This document shows, piece by piece, positions 52,795 to 61,978 of a stretch of DNA of 64,000 nt (its first letter is position 1; each line of letters starts with the position of its first letter). Below the pieces are notes generated by a model, which saw only the letters and a list, made by a program, of their open reading frames with translations, had not been told where the DNA came from and ran no database searches. The stretch is taken from NCBI GenBank assembly GCA_013373385.1, contig JABXHX010000011.1, forward strand, positions 20,013 through 84,012. The letters are read 5' to 3'. Source of the DNA: Flavobacteriaceae bacterium (GTDB lineage Bacteria > Bacteroidota > Bacteroidia > Flavobacteriales > Flavobacteriaceae). The position numbers and the translations under genes were made by a program.

Positions 52795-52990
52795 TAAATT
52801 TGTTCGGCTTACAGGCGTTGGTTTGCAAATGGGTATTACTATATACTTAGCTGCTTATTTTGGAAAAAAACTAGATGTCTATTTTGAGCTCAAAAAGAAC
52901 TATATTACAATAACATTAATCTTGTTTGGTTTTATAGGTTCTTTATTTAGTTTAATGGCTCAACTAAAAAAAATAAATGAAAAAGAATAG
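52757..52990 (+). CDS. AtpZ/AtpI-family protein
   Basis: The 77-residue protein has two hydrophobic helices (about residues 17-35 and 48-70) with a basic N-terminus (NNNQQQKKKQLNKFVRL), as AtpZ/AtpI F-ATPase accessory proteins have. Members help F-ATPase assembly or Mg2+/Ca2+ supply. It lies at the start of the atp gene set and overlaps both neighbours, indicating coupled translation. Confidence 0.8.
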   Translation: MNNNQQQKKKQLNKFVRLTGVGLQMGITIYLAAYFGKKLDVYFELKKNYITITLILFGFIGSLFSLMAQLKKINEKE

Positions 52991-53387
52991 TCTAGTAAAG
53001 GTTGTAATTCAATTTTTTTCTTTTTTAGTAATAGGATTAATACTTGTGTTTTATTTCCACACCTTATTATTAGAAGCATATAGCTACCCAGAATTCGCTG
53101 ATAAAATTAATGAAGCTTATTTTGTAAATGGGTTGCTTGCAATAATAATCTTTTTAGTACTTTTCTTTTTAAGAGATAAGTTAAGAGATCAATTAGGTTT
53201 TCTTTTTATGGGTGGTAGCTTTTTAAAATTCGCTGCTTTTTTTTTCTTTTTTTATGCAGATTATAGAGCAGATACAACTATAACAAAACTAGAATTTTTA
53301 GCTTTTTTTGTGCCTTATGTTTACTCTTTACTTATTGAAACATTGGCATTAATTAAGCTTTTGAATTTGCCTAAAAAAACAGAATAG
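52977..53387 (+). CDS. small membrane protein before atpB (DUF6168-like)
   Basis: The 136-residue protein has four hydrophobic helices (about residues 9-32, 48-65, 74-92 and 105-127) and no catalytic motif. Its position between AtpZ and AtpB, where AtpI-type proteins are found in other bacteria, suggests an ATPase-assembly helper, but it is not a clear AtpI homologue. It overlaps the end of AtpZ. A fresh promoter for atpB follows 65 bases later. Confidence 0.7.
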   Translation: MKKNSLVKVVIQFFSFLVIGLILVFYFHTLLLEAYSYPEFADKINEAYFVNGLLAIIIFLVLFFLRDKLRDQLGFLFMGGSFLKFAAFFFFFYADYRADTTITKLEFLAFFVPYVYSLLIETLALIKLLNLPKKTE

Positions 53388-53451
53388 AACAATTCGCTTT
53401 TTTATCTGTAAAATAAAACAATAAATAATTTTTCAATTAAATAGAAAAACC

Positions 53452-53459
53452 TACCTTTG
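53452..53459 (+). promoter_or_regulatory. atp operon -7 element
   Basis: TACCTTTG, a perfect TAnnTTTG, 33 bases before the atpB ATG. It gives the atpBEFHAG genes a promoter separate from sprE and bactofilin. Confidence 0.65.
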
Positions 53460-53492
53460 CAGCGATTTTAAAGACACTATTATCAGAGTGAT

Positions 53493-54587
53493 ATGCGAAG
53501 AAAATTTTTAATAAAAAAGATTACGTTTTTACTGTTTTTAGTTTCGTTTGTTTCTGTAGCTCAGCACAATGAGAAATCAGACCACACAAATGCGCCTCAA
53601 GAAAAAGATTTAAAAACGAGTATAAAAGAATATATCAATCATCACTTGTTAGATTCTTATGACTTTGGCTTGTATTCTTATACAGATAGTCATGGAGAAA
53701 AAGTTCATATAGGTTTTCCATTACCAGTAATTTTATGGGATGACGGACTGAAAGTATTTATGTCTTCAAAATTTCATCATGGAGAAACATTGGCTAAGGT
53801 AGATGGTAATTACTATAAATTATACCACAACAAAATCTATAAAACAGATGCTAATGGAACAATCACTTATGATAAAGAGCACCACCCAACAAATGCAAAG
53901 CCATTAGATTTTTCAATTACTAAAAATGTAGTGTTCATTTTCTTAGTTTCTTTACTTATGTTCTTTATGTTTAAAAGGATGGCTAAGAATTATCAAAAAA
54001 ATGCTTTGCCAAAAGGTGTGGGGCGCTTGTTAGAGCCTATTATATTATACATTAGAGATGACATTGCAATCCCAAATATTGGAGAAAAACATTATAAAAA
54101 ATACATGAGTTATTTGCTAACGGTATTTTTCTTTATCTGGATTATAAATTTATTAGGGTTGACGCCATTAGGAGTTAATGTAACTAACAATATTGCTGTT
54201 ACTTTGGTGTTGGCTTTAATTACATTTATACTAACAACAGTAACTGCAAATAAAAATTATTGGGGGCATATTTTTTGGATGCCAGGTGTGCCAAAATTAA
54301 TGCGTATTGTTTTAGCACCAATTGAATTGTTAGGAATGGTAATTAAACCATTTTCATTAATGATTCGTTTATATGCAAATATTACCGCTGGTCATATTGT
54401 ATTAATGAGTATTATTGGATTAATGTTTATTTTTAAAAGCTGGATTGGTAGTCCGTTATCATTCGGATTAGCATTTGCTTTATCATTATTAGAGTTATTA
54501 GTAGCAGCGCTACAAGCTTATATTTTCACCATGTTGTCTGCATTGTATTTTGGATCTGCAGTAGAAGAACATGATGATCATCATTAA
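53493..54587 (+). CDS. atpB: F0F1 ATP synthase subunit a
   Basis: The 364-residue protein is longer than the E. coli subunit because of an N-terminal signal-like helix (ITFLLFLVSFVSVAQ) and a His-rich soluble segment of about 120 residues, as is common in Bacteroidota. The membrane part follows, with the essential Arg292 in SLMIRLYANITAGH. The C-terminus ends EEHDDHH. Together with AtpE it forms the proton channel. It is the first gene of the atp set. Confidence 0.95.
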   Translation: MRRKFLIKKITFLLFLVSFVSVAQHNEKSDHTNAPQEKDLKTSIKEYINHHLLDSYDFGLYSYTDSHGEKVHIGFPLPVILWDDGLKVFMSSKFHHGETLAKVDGNYYKLYHNKIYKTDANGTITYDKEHHPTNAKPLDFSITKNVVFIFLVSLLMFFMFKRMAKNYQKNALPKGVGRLLEPIILYIRDDIAIPNIGEKHYKKYMSYLLTVFFFIWIINLLGLTPLGVNVTNNIAVTLVLALITFILTTVTANKNYWGHIFWMPGVPKLMRIVLAPIELLGMVIKPFSLMIRLYANITAGHIVLMSIIGLMFIFKSWIGSPLSFGLAFALSLLELLVAALQAYIFTMLSALYFGSAVEEHDDHH

Positions 54588-54618
54588 ATTGAATGTTTAA
54601 TAATTAAATATATATATA

Positions 54619-54810
54619 ATGGAAGGATTAAATTTTATTGGAGCTGGATTGATAGTTATCGGTGCTGGATTAGGTATTGGTAAGATTGGTGGTTCAGCAA
54701 TGGACGCTATCGCACGTCAGCCAGAAGCTTCAGGAAAAATCCAAACAGCAATGTTAATTGCTGCTGCCTTAATTGAAGGTATCGGATTTGCTGCTTTATT
54801 TGCAGCTTAA
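54619..54810 (+). CDS. atpE: F0F1 ATP synthase subunit c
   Basis: The 63-residue proteolipid has two helices joined by the ARQPE loop (32-36) and the ion-binding Glu53 in AALIEGIGF. The residue after Glu is Gly, without the Ser/Thr-rich set typical of Na+-binding rings, so proton coupling is expected. A 15-bp perfect stem-loop directly follows. Confidence 0.95.
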   Translation: MEGLNFIGAGLIVIGAGLGIGKIGGSAMDAIARQPEASGKIQTAMLIAAALIEGIGFAALFAA

Positions 54811-54817
54811 AAAAGTG

Positions 54818-54852
54818 AATAAGAGCTATAACGGTTGGTTATAGCTCTTATT
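54818..54852 (+). terminator. strong stem-loop between atpE and atpF
   Basis: AATAAGAGCTATAAC (54818-54832) and its exact complement (54838-54852) make a 15-bp stem with a GGTTG loop, followed by only one more T. It lies after atpE and before atpF in the operon. It may terminate part of the transcripts or protect the upstream mRNA 3' end, raising subunit c levels. That is inference. Confidence 0.8.
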
Positions 54853-54895
54853 TAAAAACATTAAATTAGATAGATAATTATTATAGATATATAGT

Positions 54896-55396
54896 ATGGA
54901 GAAGTTAATAAATGATTTTTCTTTAGGGCTGTTCGTTTGGATGGGCGTTTTGTTTGTTTTACTAGTTTTATTACTAAAAAAATATGCTTGGAAGCCAATT
55001 TTAGATGCAGTTAACGAAAGAGAAGAAGGTATAAAAAATGCTTTAGCATCTGCAGAAGACGCAAAAAAAGAAATGCAAAATTTAACAGCTAATAACGAAA
55101 AGTTAGTTAAAGAAGCAAGAGCAGAAAGAGATACCATGTTAAAAGAAGCACAAGAAATTAAAAATAAAATGATTTCTGAAGCTAAAGAAGAAGCTAAAGA
55201 AGAAGCTTCTAAAATGATTGAATTAGCAAAAACTTCTATAGAACAAGAAAAGCAAGCTGCATTAGCGCATTTAAAGAAAGAAGTTGGAGAGATTTCTTTA
55301 GTAATAGCAGAAGCAGTTGTTAAAAAAGAATTGGCAGCAAAAGAAGACCAAGTAAAATTGATAGAGGGAATGCTTAAAGATGTTATTTTAAATTAA
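54896..55396 (+). CDS. atpF: F0F1 ATP synthase subunit b
   Basis: The 166-residue protein has one N-terminal membrane helix (FSLGLFVWMGVLFVLLVLLLKKYAW), then a long charged helical stretch rich in Ala, Glu and Lys (KNALASAEDAKKEMQNL and on), which forms the peripheral stalk coiled coil. It is the second-stalk subunit of the ATP synthase. atpH follows after seven bases. Confidence 0.94.
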   Translation: MEKLINDFSLGLFVWMGVLFVLLVLLLKKYAWKPILDAVNEREEGIKNALASAEDAKKEMQNLTANNEKLVKEARAERDTMLKEAQEIKNKMISEAKEEAKEEASKMIELAKTSIEQEKQAALAHLKKEVGEISLVIAEAVVKKELAAKEDQVKLIEGMLKDVILN

Positions 55397-55403
55397 TCAT
55401 TCT

Positions 55404-55961
55404 ATGAAGGGAGCAAGACCAGCATTACGTTATGCTAGAGCTATTTTAAACTTAGCAAAAGAAACAGGATTAGAAACAAAAGTAAATGCAGACATGCAAT
55501 TTATTGCTACAACAATTTCTGAAAATGACAATTTGCAAACCATGTTAAAAAGCCCAGTAATTAAAGCTTCAGATAAAAAAAGAGTTTTAAACGCTTTGTT
55601 TATAGATAAAGTAAATGCAATTTCTTTAGGTTTATTCAATTTATTAGAAGAAAATAAACGTATGGAAATGTTACATAGCATAGCATCTCACTACACTATT
55701 ATATATGATTATCTTAAAAGTATGGATATTGCCAAGGTAACAACAGCAGTTCCTATGACAAAAGCTTTAGAGGAAAAAATATTACAAAAAGTAGTAGAAC
55801 TTACAGGAAACAAAACCAGTATAGAAAATATAGTAGATTCATCTATTTTAGGAGGATTTATTTTACGTGTTGGAGATATGCAATACGATGCAAGTATCTC
55901 AAATAATTTTAACGAATTAAGAAAGGAATTTGATAACAGTCATTATATTCCTAAAATTTAA
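55404..55961 (+). CDS. atpH: F0F1 ATP synthase subunit delta
   Basis: The 185-residue protein begins ARPALRYARAILNLAKETG, the conserved helix of delta/OSCP, and ends in the C-terminal SILGGFILRVGDMQYDASISNNFNELRKEF motif (split at GDMQYDAS). It joins the b stalk to the alpha3-beta3 head. atpA begins 21 bases later. Confidence 0.93.
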   Translation: MKGARPALRYARAILNLAKETGLETKVNADMQFIATTISENDNLQTMLKSPVIKASDKKRVLNALFIDKVNAISLGLFNLLEENKRMEMLHSIASHYTIIYDYLKSMDIAKVTTAVPMTKALEEKILQKVVELTGNKTSIENIVDSSILGGFILRVGDMQYDASISNNFNELRKEFDNSHYIPKI

Positions 55962-55982
55962 TTATACATCAAATTAGAAAAG

Positions 55983-57557
55983 ATGGCAACAATTAAACCA
56001 GCTGAGGTATCAGCAATTTTAAAGCAACAATTGACAAATTTTGAAGCAAAAGCTTCATTAAACGAAGTAGGAACTGTACTGCAAGTAGGAGACGGTATTG
56101 CTCGTGTTTATGGATTATCTAACGTACAATACGGAGAGCTAGTAGCATTCGATGGAGGCCTAGAAGGAATTGTATTAAACTTAGAAGAAGATAATGTTGG
56201 AGTTGTGTTATTAGGAGACCCTACATCAGTAAGAGAGGGATCAACAGTAAAAAGAACTGAGAGAATTGCTTCTTTAAAAGCTGGAGAAGGAGTTGTTGGT
56301 CGTGTAGTTGATACCTTAGGAAACCCAATCGACGGTAAAGGACCAATTGAGGGAACAACTTATGAAATGCCTTTAGAGCGTAGAGCACCAGGAGTTATTT
56401 ATCGTGAGCCAGTAACAGAACCTTTACAAACAGGAATTAAATCTATCGACGCAATGATTCCAGTTGGACGAGGACAACGTGAGCTAATCATTGGAGACCG
56501 TCAAACAGGAAAATCTACGGTTGCAATTGATACTATCTTAAATCAAAAAGAATTTTACGATGCTGGTGAGCCAGTATATTGTATCTACGTAGCTATTGGA
56601 CAGAAAGCTTCTACAGTAGCTGCAATTGCAAGTATGTTAGAAGAAAAAGGAGCGTTAGCCTATACAACAATTGTTGCAGCTAATGCATCAGATCCAGCAG
56701 CAATGCAAGTATATGCACCGTTTGCAGGAGCAGCTATTGGAGAGTATTTTAGAGATTCAGGAAGACCAGCGTTAATCATTTATGATGATTTATCGAAACA
56801 AGCAGTTGCTTATCGTGAAATTTCTTTATTATTAAGAAGACCTCCAGGACGTGAGGCATACCCAGGAGATGTATTCTATTTACACTCGCGTTTATTAGAG
56901 CGTTCTGCTAAAGTAATCAATGACGATAAAATTGCAAGCGAAATGAATGATTTGCCAAATTCTTTAAAAGGAATTGTAAAAGGTGGAGGTTCTTTAACAG
57001 CATTACCAATTATTGAAACACAAGCAGGAGACGTATCAGCATACATTCCAACAAACGTAATTTCGATTACAGACGGACAAATTTTCTTAGACGGAGATTT
57101 ATTTAATTCTGGTGTACGTCCAGCAATTAACGTAGGTATTTCGGTATCTCGTGTAGGGGGTAACGCTCAGATTAAATCAATGAAGAAAGTATCTGGTACC
57201 TTAAAATTAGATCAAGCACAGTTCCGTGAGTTAGAAGCGTTTGCAAAATTTGGTTCTGATTTAGATGCTGCTACAATGAACGTAATTGAAAAAGGGAAAC
57301 GTAATGTTGAAATTTTAAAGCAAGCTCAAAACGACCCATTTACTGTAGAAGATCAAATCGCTATTATATATGCAGGATCTAAGAACTTATTAAAAGATGT
57401 ACCAGTAGAGAAAGTAAAAGAGTTTGAAAAAGACTATATTACTTACTTAAATGCAACACATAGAGGTACTTTAGACACTCTTAAAGCAGGTAAATTAACA
57501 GATGAAGTTATTACCGTTTTAGAAGAGGCAGCAAAAGAGATTTCTAGTAAATATTAA
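55983..57557 (+). CDS. atpA: F0F1 ATP synthase subunit alpha
   Basis: The 524-residue protein has Walker A GDRQTGKS (171-178), the RGQRELIIG strand, the conserved arginine finger segment ISVSRVGG and the beta-barrel start with DGIARVYGL. It is the regulatory nucleotide-binding subunit. The catalytic beta (atpD) and epsilon (atpC) genes are not in this window, consistent with the split arrangement known in Flavobacteriia. Confidence 0.97.
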   Translation: MATIKPAEVSAILKQQLTNFEAKASLNEVGTVLQVGDGIARVYGLSNVQYGELVAFDGGLEGIVLNLEEDNVGVVLLGDPTSVREGSTVKRTERIASLKAGEGVVGRVVDTLGNPIDGKGPIEGTTYEMPLERRAPGVIYREPVTEPLQTGIKSIDAMIPVGRGQRELIIGDRQTGKSTVAIDTILNQKEFYDAGEPVYCIYVAIGQKASTVAAIASMLEEKGALAYTTIVAANASDPAAMQVYAPFAGAAIGEYFRDSGRPALIIYDDLSKQAVAYREISLLLRRPPGREAYPGDVFYLHSRLLERSAKVINDDKIASEMNDLPNSLKGIVKGGGSLTALPIIETQAGDVSAYIPTNVISITDGQIFLDGDLFNSGVRPAINVGISVSRVGGNAQIKSMKKVSGTLKLDQAQFRELEAFAKFGSDLDAATMNVIEKGKRNVEILKQAQNDPFTVEDQIAIIYAGSKNLLKDVPVEKVKEFEKDYITYLNATHRGTLDTLKAGKLTDEVITVLEEAAKEISSKY

Positions 57558-57609
57558 GCATATTATTTAATTATGATTCTTTTAGAATCATCATTATAAA
57601 CATAAAAGT

Positions 57610-58473
57610 ATGGCAAACTTAAAAGAAATACGTAACAGAATTACTTCGATTGGTTCAACAATGCAGATTACCAGTGCCATGAAAATGGTATCGGCTGCTA
57701 AGTTGAAAAAAGCGCAAGATGCTATTGTAGCAATGCGTCCGTACTCGTCAAAGTTAACCGAGTTGTTACAAAGTTTAAGTGCTACTTTAGATGGAGATAC
57801 TGGCGGAGTATATTCTGCACAGAGAGAAGTCTCTAAAGCCTTAATTGTAGTAATTACTTCAAATAGAGGTTTGTGTGGTGGATTTAATTCATCTGTAATC
57901 AAAGAAGCAGTAAAAATAATTGAAACAAACTACCAAGGAGTTTCAGTTGATTTATTGAACATTGGTAAAAAAGGAAATGATATTTTATCAAAAGAGTATA
58001 ACGTAATTGATGTAAATACAGAAATTTTTGACGATTTAACTTTTGATAATGTAGCTGTAATAGCAGAACGTTTAATGAATATGTATACAGACGGATCTTA
58101 TGACAAGATAGAGATTGTATACAACAGGTTTAAAAATGCTGCAACACAAATACCAATGGTAGAGCAATTCTTGCCAATTCAGCCAGTTGCGCAAGAAAAC
58201 ACCAATGTAAACTTAGATTATATATTTGAGCCATCTAAAGAAGAAATCGTATTAGAATTAATACCAAAATCTTTAAAAACACAATTGTACAAATCGTTAA
58301 GAGATAGTTTTGCTGCAGAGCATGGAGCACGTATGACGGCGATGCACAAAGCAACAGATAACGCCAAAGAATTACGTGACGAATTGTTATTAACGTATAA
58401 CAAGGCACGTCAGGCAGCAATTACAAACGAAATTTTAGAAATTGTTGGTGGAGCAGAAGCATTAAACAATTAA
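57610..58473 (+). CDS. atpG: F0F1 ATP synthase subunit gamma
   Basis: The 287-residue central-stalk subunit has the N-terminal helix ANLKEIRNRITSIGSTMQITSAMKMVSAAKLKKA (two conserved pieces, RNRITSI and TSAMKMV), the SNRGLCGGFN motif and the C-terminal helix ARMTAMHKATDNAKELRDELLLTYNKARQAAITNE with its conserved pieces. It ends the atp set, followed by a perfect palindromic terminator. Confidence 0.95.
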   Translation: MANLKEIRNRITSIGSTMQITSAMKMVSAAKLKKAQDAIVAMRPYSSKLTELLQSLSATLDGDTGGVYSAQREVSKALIVVITSNRGLCGGFNSSVIKEAVKIIETNYQGVSVDLLNIGKKGNDILSKEYNVIDVNTEIFDDLTFDNVAVIAERLMNMYTDGSYDKIEIVYNRFKNAATQIPMVEQFLPIQPVAQENTNVNLDYIFEPSKEEIVLELIPKSLKTQLYKSLRDSFAAEHGARMTAMHKATDNAKELRDELLLTYNKARQAAITNEILEIVGGAEALNN

Positions 58474-58500
58474 GAAATTAATAGTTAAATTGTATAAATT

Positions 58501-58534
58501 AAAGAGCTTACCAAATTTGGTAAGCTCTTTTTTT
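58501..58534 (+). terminator. atp operon terminator
   Basis: Perfect palindrome with arms AAAGAGCTTACCAAA and their complement, then T4, 27 bases after atpG. It closes the atpBEFHAG unit. Confidence 0.9.
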
Positions 58535-58580
58535 GTAGATTGGTATATTATTTGAAAACAGAACAAATAAAAAAGAACAG

Positions 58581-59042
58581 ATGAAAGCAATAAAAATTCT
58601 TTTCGTTTGCTGCCTCGCAGTAGTTTTTACACAATGTAAAACAATCAAATTAACTAAAAATGCACCCTTTACTATTACTGGTGCAACCTATCACAATTGG
58701 GTTGGGGGTCGACCAGGAGTGAGTGGAACAGATGTAATTATTGGTCTAACTAATGAAACAGGAATCACATTTAAAAAAATATATTTTCAAAACAAAACTG
58801 CCACAGTTAAAATTAGAAACAAGAATAGTAAAAACTATGTGGTTGCCAATTTTAACACCTCTAAAGCAGAAAAAGTGTTGATTGAAGACAATAAAAATGT
58901 CAATAAAAAAGAAGAAAAGCAAATAAATTTTCCGTTTGATTTAAAAGAGAATGAAGCAGTGATTGCTTATGAAAGCGGAACAAAAATGTACTACTATAAG
59001 GTAGTCAATTTAAAAAAGACCAAAACGATCTTTTATCCTTAA
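58581..59042 (+). CDS. hypothetical lipoprotein
   Basis: The 153-residue protein has a lipoprotein-like signal (VVFTQC, Cys19) and a mainly beta-strand body (ITGATYHNWVGGRPGVSGTD; FNTSKAEKVLIED; AVIAYESGTKMYYYKVVNLKK). No domain with an assigned role is recognised. It is a single gene between two hairpin terminators. Confidence 0.6.
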   Translation: MKAIKILFVCCLAVVFTQCKTIKLTKNAPFTITGATYHNWVGGRPGVSGTDVIIGLTNETGITFKKIYFQNKTATVKIRNKNSKNYVVANFNTSKAEKVLIEDNKNVNKKEEKQINFPFDLKENEAVIAYESGTKMYYYKVVNLKKTKTIFYP

Positions 59043-59071
59043 TTCTAAATAGTAGCATCTATATTGATAAG

Positions 59072-59093
59072 GCAACCTGTTGGTTGCTTTTTT
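59072..59093 (+). terminator. short stem-loop after the 153-residue lipoprotein gene
   Basis: GCAACC/GGTTGC with a TGTT loop, followed by T6, 29 bases after the stop codon. Confidence 0.75.
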
Positions 59094-59147
59094 CTTTTTG
59101 GCACGTATTTTGGATTTCTTACTGTATTAATCCAAAAACAGTAGCGT

Positions 59148-60056
59148 ATGAAATCAGTAAAACTACTTTTAATACTTTTTATAACAGGAGCATTTTTTAG
59201 TTCTTGTACTCTAGAGGACATCATTTTTGATGAGCCTTTAGAAGAAGTAATGACAGAATATGACTTGTGGTATGTAGATTATCATAGAACCACAGGTTCG
59301 GGAGACGTGCCGTTTTTATCAAAAGCATTTACAATATCTTTTTTAAACGGGTCGTTGTATGCAAACAATAATATTGCAGATATAGGTATTACAGGAAACG
59401 GCTTAGGAATTAAAGTTGGTAATTATAATACGTTTAACGGATTTTTAGAAGTGTTTCATGGTAGAGATGGGGGGTACGATTTTGATGTGTTTCGTATTTC
59501 AGCAAACGAGATTAAAATTACAGATACCTATAATAATGTTAGCTATTATTTAATAGGTTATCAAAGACATCATTTTGATTATGATAAGCTGTTCTATGAA
59601 AACATAGAATACTTTTTACAAGAGTACATAGCTTGGGAAAAAACAGCAACAAGTGTTGCGGGTACCATCAATGCTTTTGATGAAGAAAATTTCTTGCAAT
59701 TTACTCCAGAAAACACAACAACATTTTATGCATCTAAAGATTCTTTTGGCACAAATGTTGATAATATTAAATGGGATTTTGTAGGAGCTTATGAAGTCTT
59801 TGACGTTCAAGGCTATGAAAATTTAAAGATTTTAACACTTAATTATGATAATGGAGATAATGAAGAGTTTGAGTTAAGCGTTATTAATGATAGTAACATT
59901 CGTTTGTACCACCCGCGTTCTAAAACAACGTATGAGTTTGCAGGAAGAGGATTTGTACAGTACTTAAAAAGTAAAGAGGAACAAAAACACACTGTAAGGA
60001 ATTCTGGTAGAAAACGAACTAAAATAATAAGAAAAACAAAGGTTAGAACCTTTTAA
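59148..60056 (+). CDS. conserved Flavobacteriaceae lipoprotein of unknown function
   Basis: The 302-residue protein has a lipoprotein signal (FFSSC, Cys20), an acidic start, and a long beta-rich body (YELWYVDYHRTTG-like start DLWYVDYHRTTGSGDVPFL and KAFTISFLNGSLYANNNIADIG). The C-terminal 25 residues are strongly basic (SGRKRTKIIRKTKVR). The family is common in Flavobacteriaceae, and the beta architecture suggests an extracytoplasmic binding or structural role, but none is known. A terminator follows at 60112. Confidence 0.65.
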   Translation: MKSVKLLLILFITGAFFSSCTLEDIIFDEPLEEVMTEYDLWYVDYHRTTGSGDVPFLSKAFTISFLNGSLYANNNIADIGITGNGLGIKVGNYNTFNGFLEVFHGRDGGYDFDVFRISANEIKITDTYNNVSYYLIGYQRHHFDYDKLFYENIEYFLQEYIAWEKTATSVAGTINAFDEENFLQFTPENTTTFYASKDSFGTNVDNIKWDFVGAYEVFDVQGYENLKILTLNYDNGDNEEFELSVINDSNIRLYHPRSKTTYEFAGRGFVQYLKSKEEQKHTVRNSGRKRTKIIRKTKVRTF

Positions 60057-60111
60057 AAATAAAGTTTGGTTAGTTGATTTTTAGTTGGTTGGTTAAGCAA
60101 CCATCTAAAGT

Positions 60112-60143
60112 AAGCCGCTCTAGTACTAGAGCGGCTTTTTTTA
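60112..60143 (+). terminator. terminator after the 302-residue lipoprotein gene
   Basis: AGCCGCTCTAGT and ACTAGAGCGGCT form a perfect 24-base palindrome, followed by T7. Confidence 0.9.
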
Positions 60144-60200
60144 TAGGCTACTTTTTGTTTTTAACAGACAACTCAAGTATCTTTATCAAAAACAAGATAC

Positions 60201-60959
60201 ATGAAAGCTACTGCATTTATAACTGGCGCAACATCTGGTATTGGCAAAGCTACAGCGCAGCTTTTTGCAAAAAATAATATTCGGTTAATTCTCTGTGGAA
60301 GAAGAAAAGAGCGTTTGTTAGCGCTAGAAAAGTTGTTAAGTAATCAAACAGAAGTAACAACACTACAGTTTGATGTAAGCGATAAAGAAGCTGTTTTTAA
60401 AGCGATCAATTCGTTACCAGAAAATTTTAAAGAAATTGATATTCTAATCAACAATGCTGGCAATGCACATGGATTAAGTACCATTCAAGATGGGTCTATT
60501 GATGATTGGGAAGCAATGATAGATAGCAATGTAAAAGGATTGCTATACGTATCAAAAGTAATCATTCCAAAGATGATAACAAGAAACACCGGGTTTATTG
60601 TAAATATTGGTTCTATTGCTGGGAAAGAGGTGTATCCAAACGGAAATGTGTATTGCGCCTCTAAGCATGCTGTAAATGCTTTAAACAAGGCCATGCGGAT
60701 AGACCTGAATCAATATAATATTCGTGTATCAGCAATTCACCCTGGAGCAGTAGAAACAGAATTTTCTGATGTGCGCTTTAAAGGAGATACAGTAAAAGCA
60801 AAGGCTGTTTATGCTGGTTATCAAGCGTTACAAGCAACAGATATTGCAGAGATTATTTATTTTGTAGTTACAAGACCTTATCATGTAAATATTGAAGACT
60901 TAATTGTGTATCCCACTGCACAAGCTAGTGCAACTCTAATAAAAAAAGAGGCTCATTAA
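60201..60959 (+). CDS. SDR family NAD(P)-dependent oxidoreductase (YdfG-like)
   Basis: The 252-residue classical short-chain dehydrogenase has TGATSGIGKA (Gly9, Gly13, Gly15), the NNAG motif (84-87), Ser138 and the catalytic Tyr151-x-x-x-Lys155. Overall it resembles YdfG-type 3-hydroxy acid/serine dehydrogenases that use NADP; substrate is unproven. A short hairpin overlapping its stop codon (GAGGCTC/GAGCCTC, 60947-60966) may end its transcript. Confidence 0.87.
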   Translation: MKATAFITGATSGIGKATAQLFAKNNIRLILCGRRKERLLALEKLLSNQTEVTTLQFDVSDKEAVFKAINSLPENFKEIDILINNAGNAHGLSTIQDGSIDDWEAMIDSNVKGLLYVSKVIIPKMITRNTGFIVNIGSIAGKEVYPNGNVYCASKHAVNALNKAMRIDLNQYNIRVSAIHPGAVETEFSDVRFKGDTVKAKAVYAGYQALQATDIAEIIYFVVTRPYHVNIEDLIVYPTAQASATLIKKEAH

Positions 60960-60966
60960 GAGCCTC
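60947..60966 (+). terminator. stem-loop over the SDR stop codon
   Basis: GAGGCTC and GAGCCTC pair across six bases that contain the stop codon TAA. No good T tail follows, so it is a weak terminator or mRNA end. Confidence 0.5.
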
Positions 60967-60996
60967 CATGTAATTAAATATTCTAGCTAATCTAGC

Positions 60997-61869
60997 TTAA
61001 GAAGTTTTCGTTAACAAGATAGTGTCTACTGTAGTTTTTTTACCAACTTCAACACTAATTGCTGTTGAAGATGTATAGCTAACAAATCCATCTTTTTCAA
61101 TTTTTAACTTATAGTTTCCTTTAGGTAATCCTTGCAAACTAAACTTACCTTCGTTATTTGTATAAGTAGAACTTACTGCTGTTTGAAAAGTAGTGTCAGA
61201 TTCTTTATAAACAGTTACTACTGCATCTGCAATTGGCATAGGGTTATTTTCCGTTTCATTTGCATCAGCCAATCTACCTTCAATAATTCCTGAGTTTACC
61301 TCTGCAATTACCCTAATTACAGGTTTTAAATTATAAGCCCCAGAATTACCTGCTTCTACAATAGATTTTTGAACATCCCAATCTAAAACAAAAGTGTATG
61401 AGAATCCTGCTTGCAATTCTGTATCAATCTGTAATTTTAATCCAGATTGCAGTGCACTAGGGGTAGCTAAAGGAACTTCTTTTGTATCACCTTTAAATAC
61501 CACAGCATTACCGTCGCCTAAAACTAAACGAATGTGTTTTAACGACCCAGAGGTCACGTCTTCATTTGTTAACACTAAAGAGTTGCCCGCAATTAATTCG
61601 GTAAGATCTACGCGGTTTTGAGGATCGTTTGTATTTGGACGAACAAACCCGTCAAAACTTACCCAGCCATTGTCCTCTCCAGTTCTGTTGTATTGTACGT
61701 CAATAATATTGACTAACACTTTTTCATAGTCTCCAGGAGCATCTACTAAATTTATTTTAATGCTAGATGTTCCTTCATCATTTTTAGAGCAGCTACCCAA
61801 TGTAAATGCAGCTACTAACATTAAACTTAAAATAAAACTTTTCACTTTCATGTTTTTGTTCACTTTCAT
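60997..61869 (-). CDS. DUF4382 lipoprotein with carboxypeptidase-regulatory-like domain
   Basis: The start is set at the ATG at 61869 (290 residues); a second ATG at 61851 directly precedes the lipoprotein signal MKVKSFILSLMLVAAFTLGSC and is equally possible. A DUF4382 domain (about residues 35-190 of the longer form) comes first, with LVDAPGDYEKVLVNIIDVQY and IRLVLGDGNAVV. A carboxypeptidase-regulatory-like beta-sandwich (about 205-290) with GIIEGRLADANE and GKFSLQGLPKGNYKLKIEKDGF ends it. It is an envelope protein of unknown role. Confidence 0.82.
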   Translation of the reverse strand: MKVNKNMKVKSFILSLMLVAAFTLGSCSKNDEGTSSIKINLVDAPGDYEKVLVNIIDVQYNRTGEDNGWVSFDGFVRPNTNDPQNRVDLTELIAGNSLVLTNEDVTSGSLKHIRLVLGDGNAVVFKGDTKEVPLATPSALQSGLKLQIDTELQAGFSYTFVLDWDVQKSIVEAGNSGAYNLKPVIRVIAEVNSGIIEGRLADANETENNPMPIADAVVTVYKESDTTFQTAVSSTYTNNEGKFSLQGLPKGNYKLKIEKDGFVSYTSSTAISVEVGKKTTVDTILLTKTS

Positions 61870-61978
61870 AATTTTAAAATTTATGATTCGGTCTTTTATT
61901 AGACAAAAAGTATGCCAAGCGTACGTAAAATAGTAAACTTTAAAATGCATACATTAGTATGTTTTTAATAAACATTAA

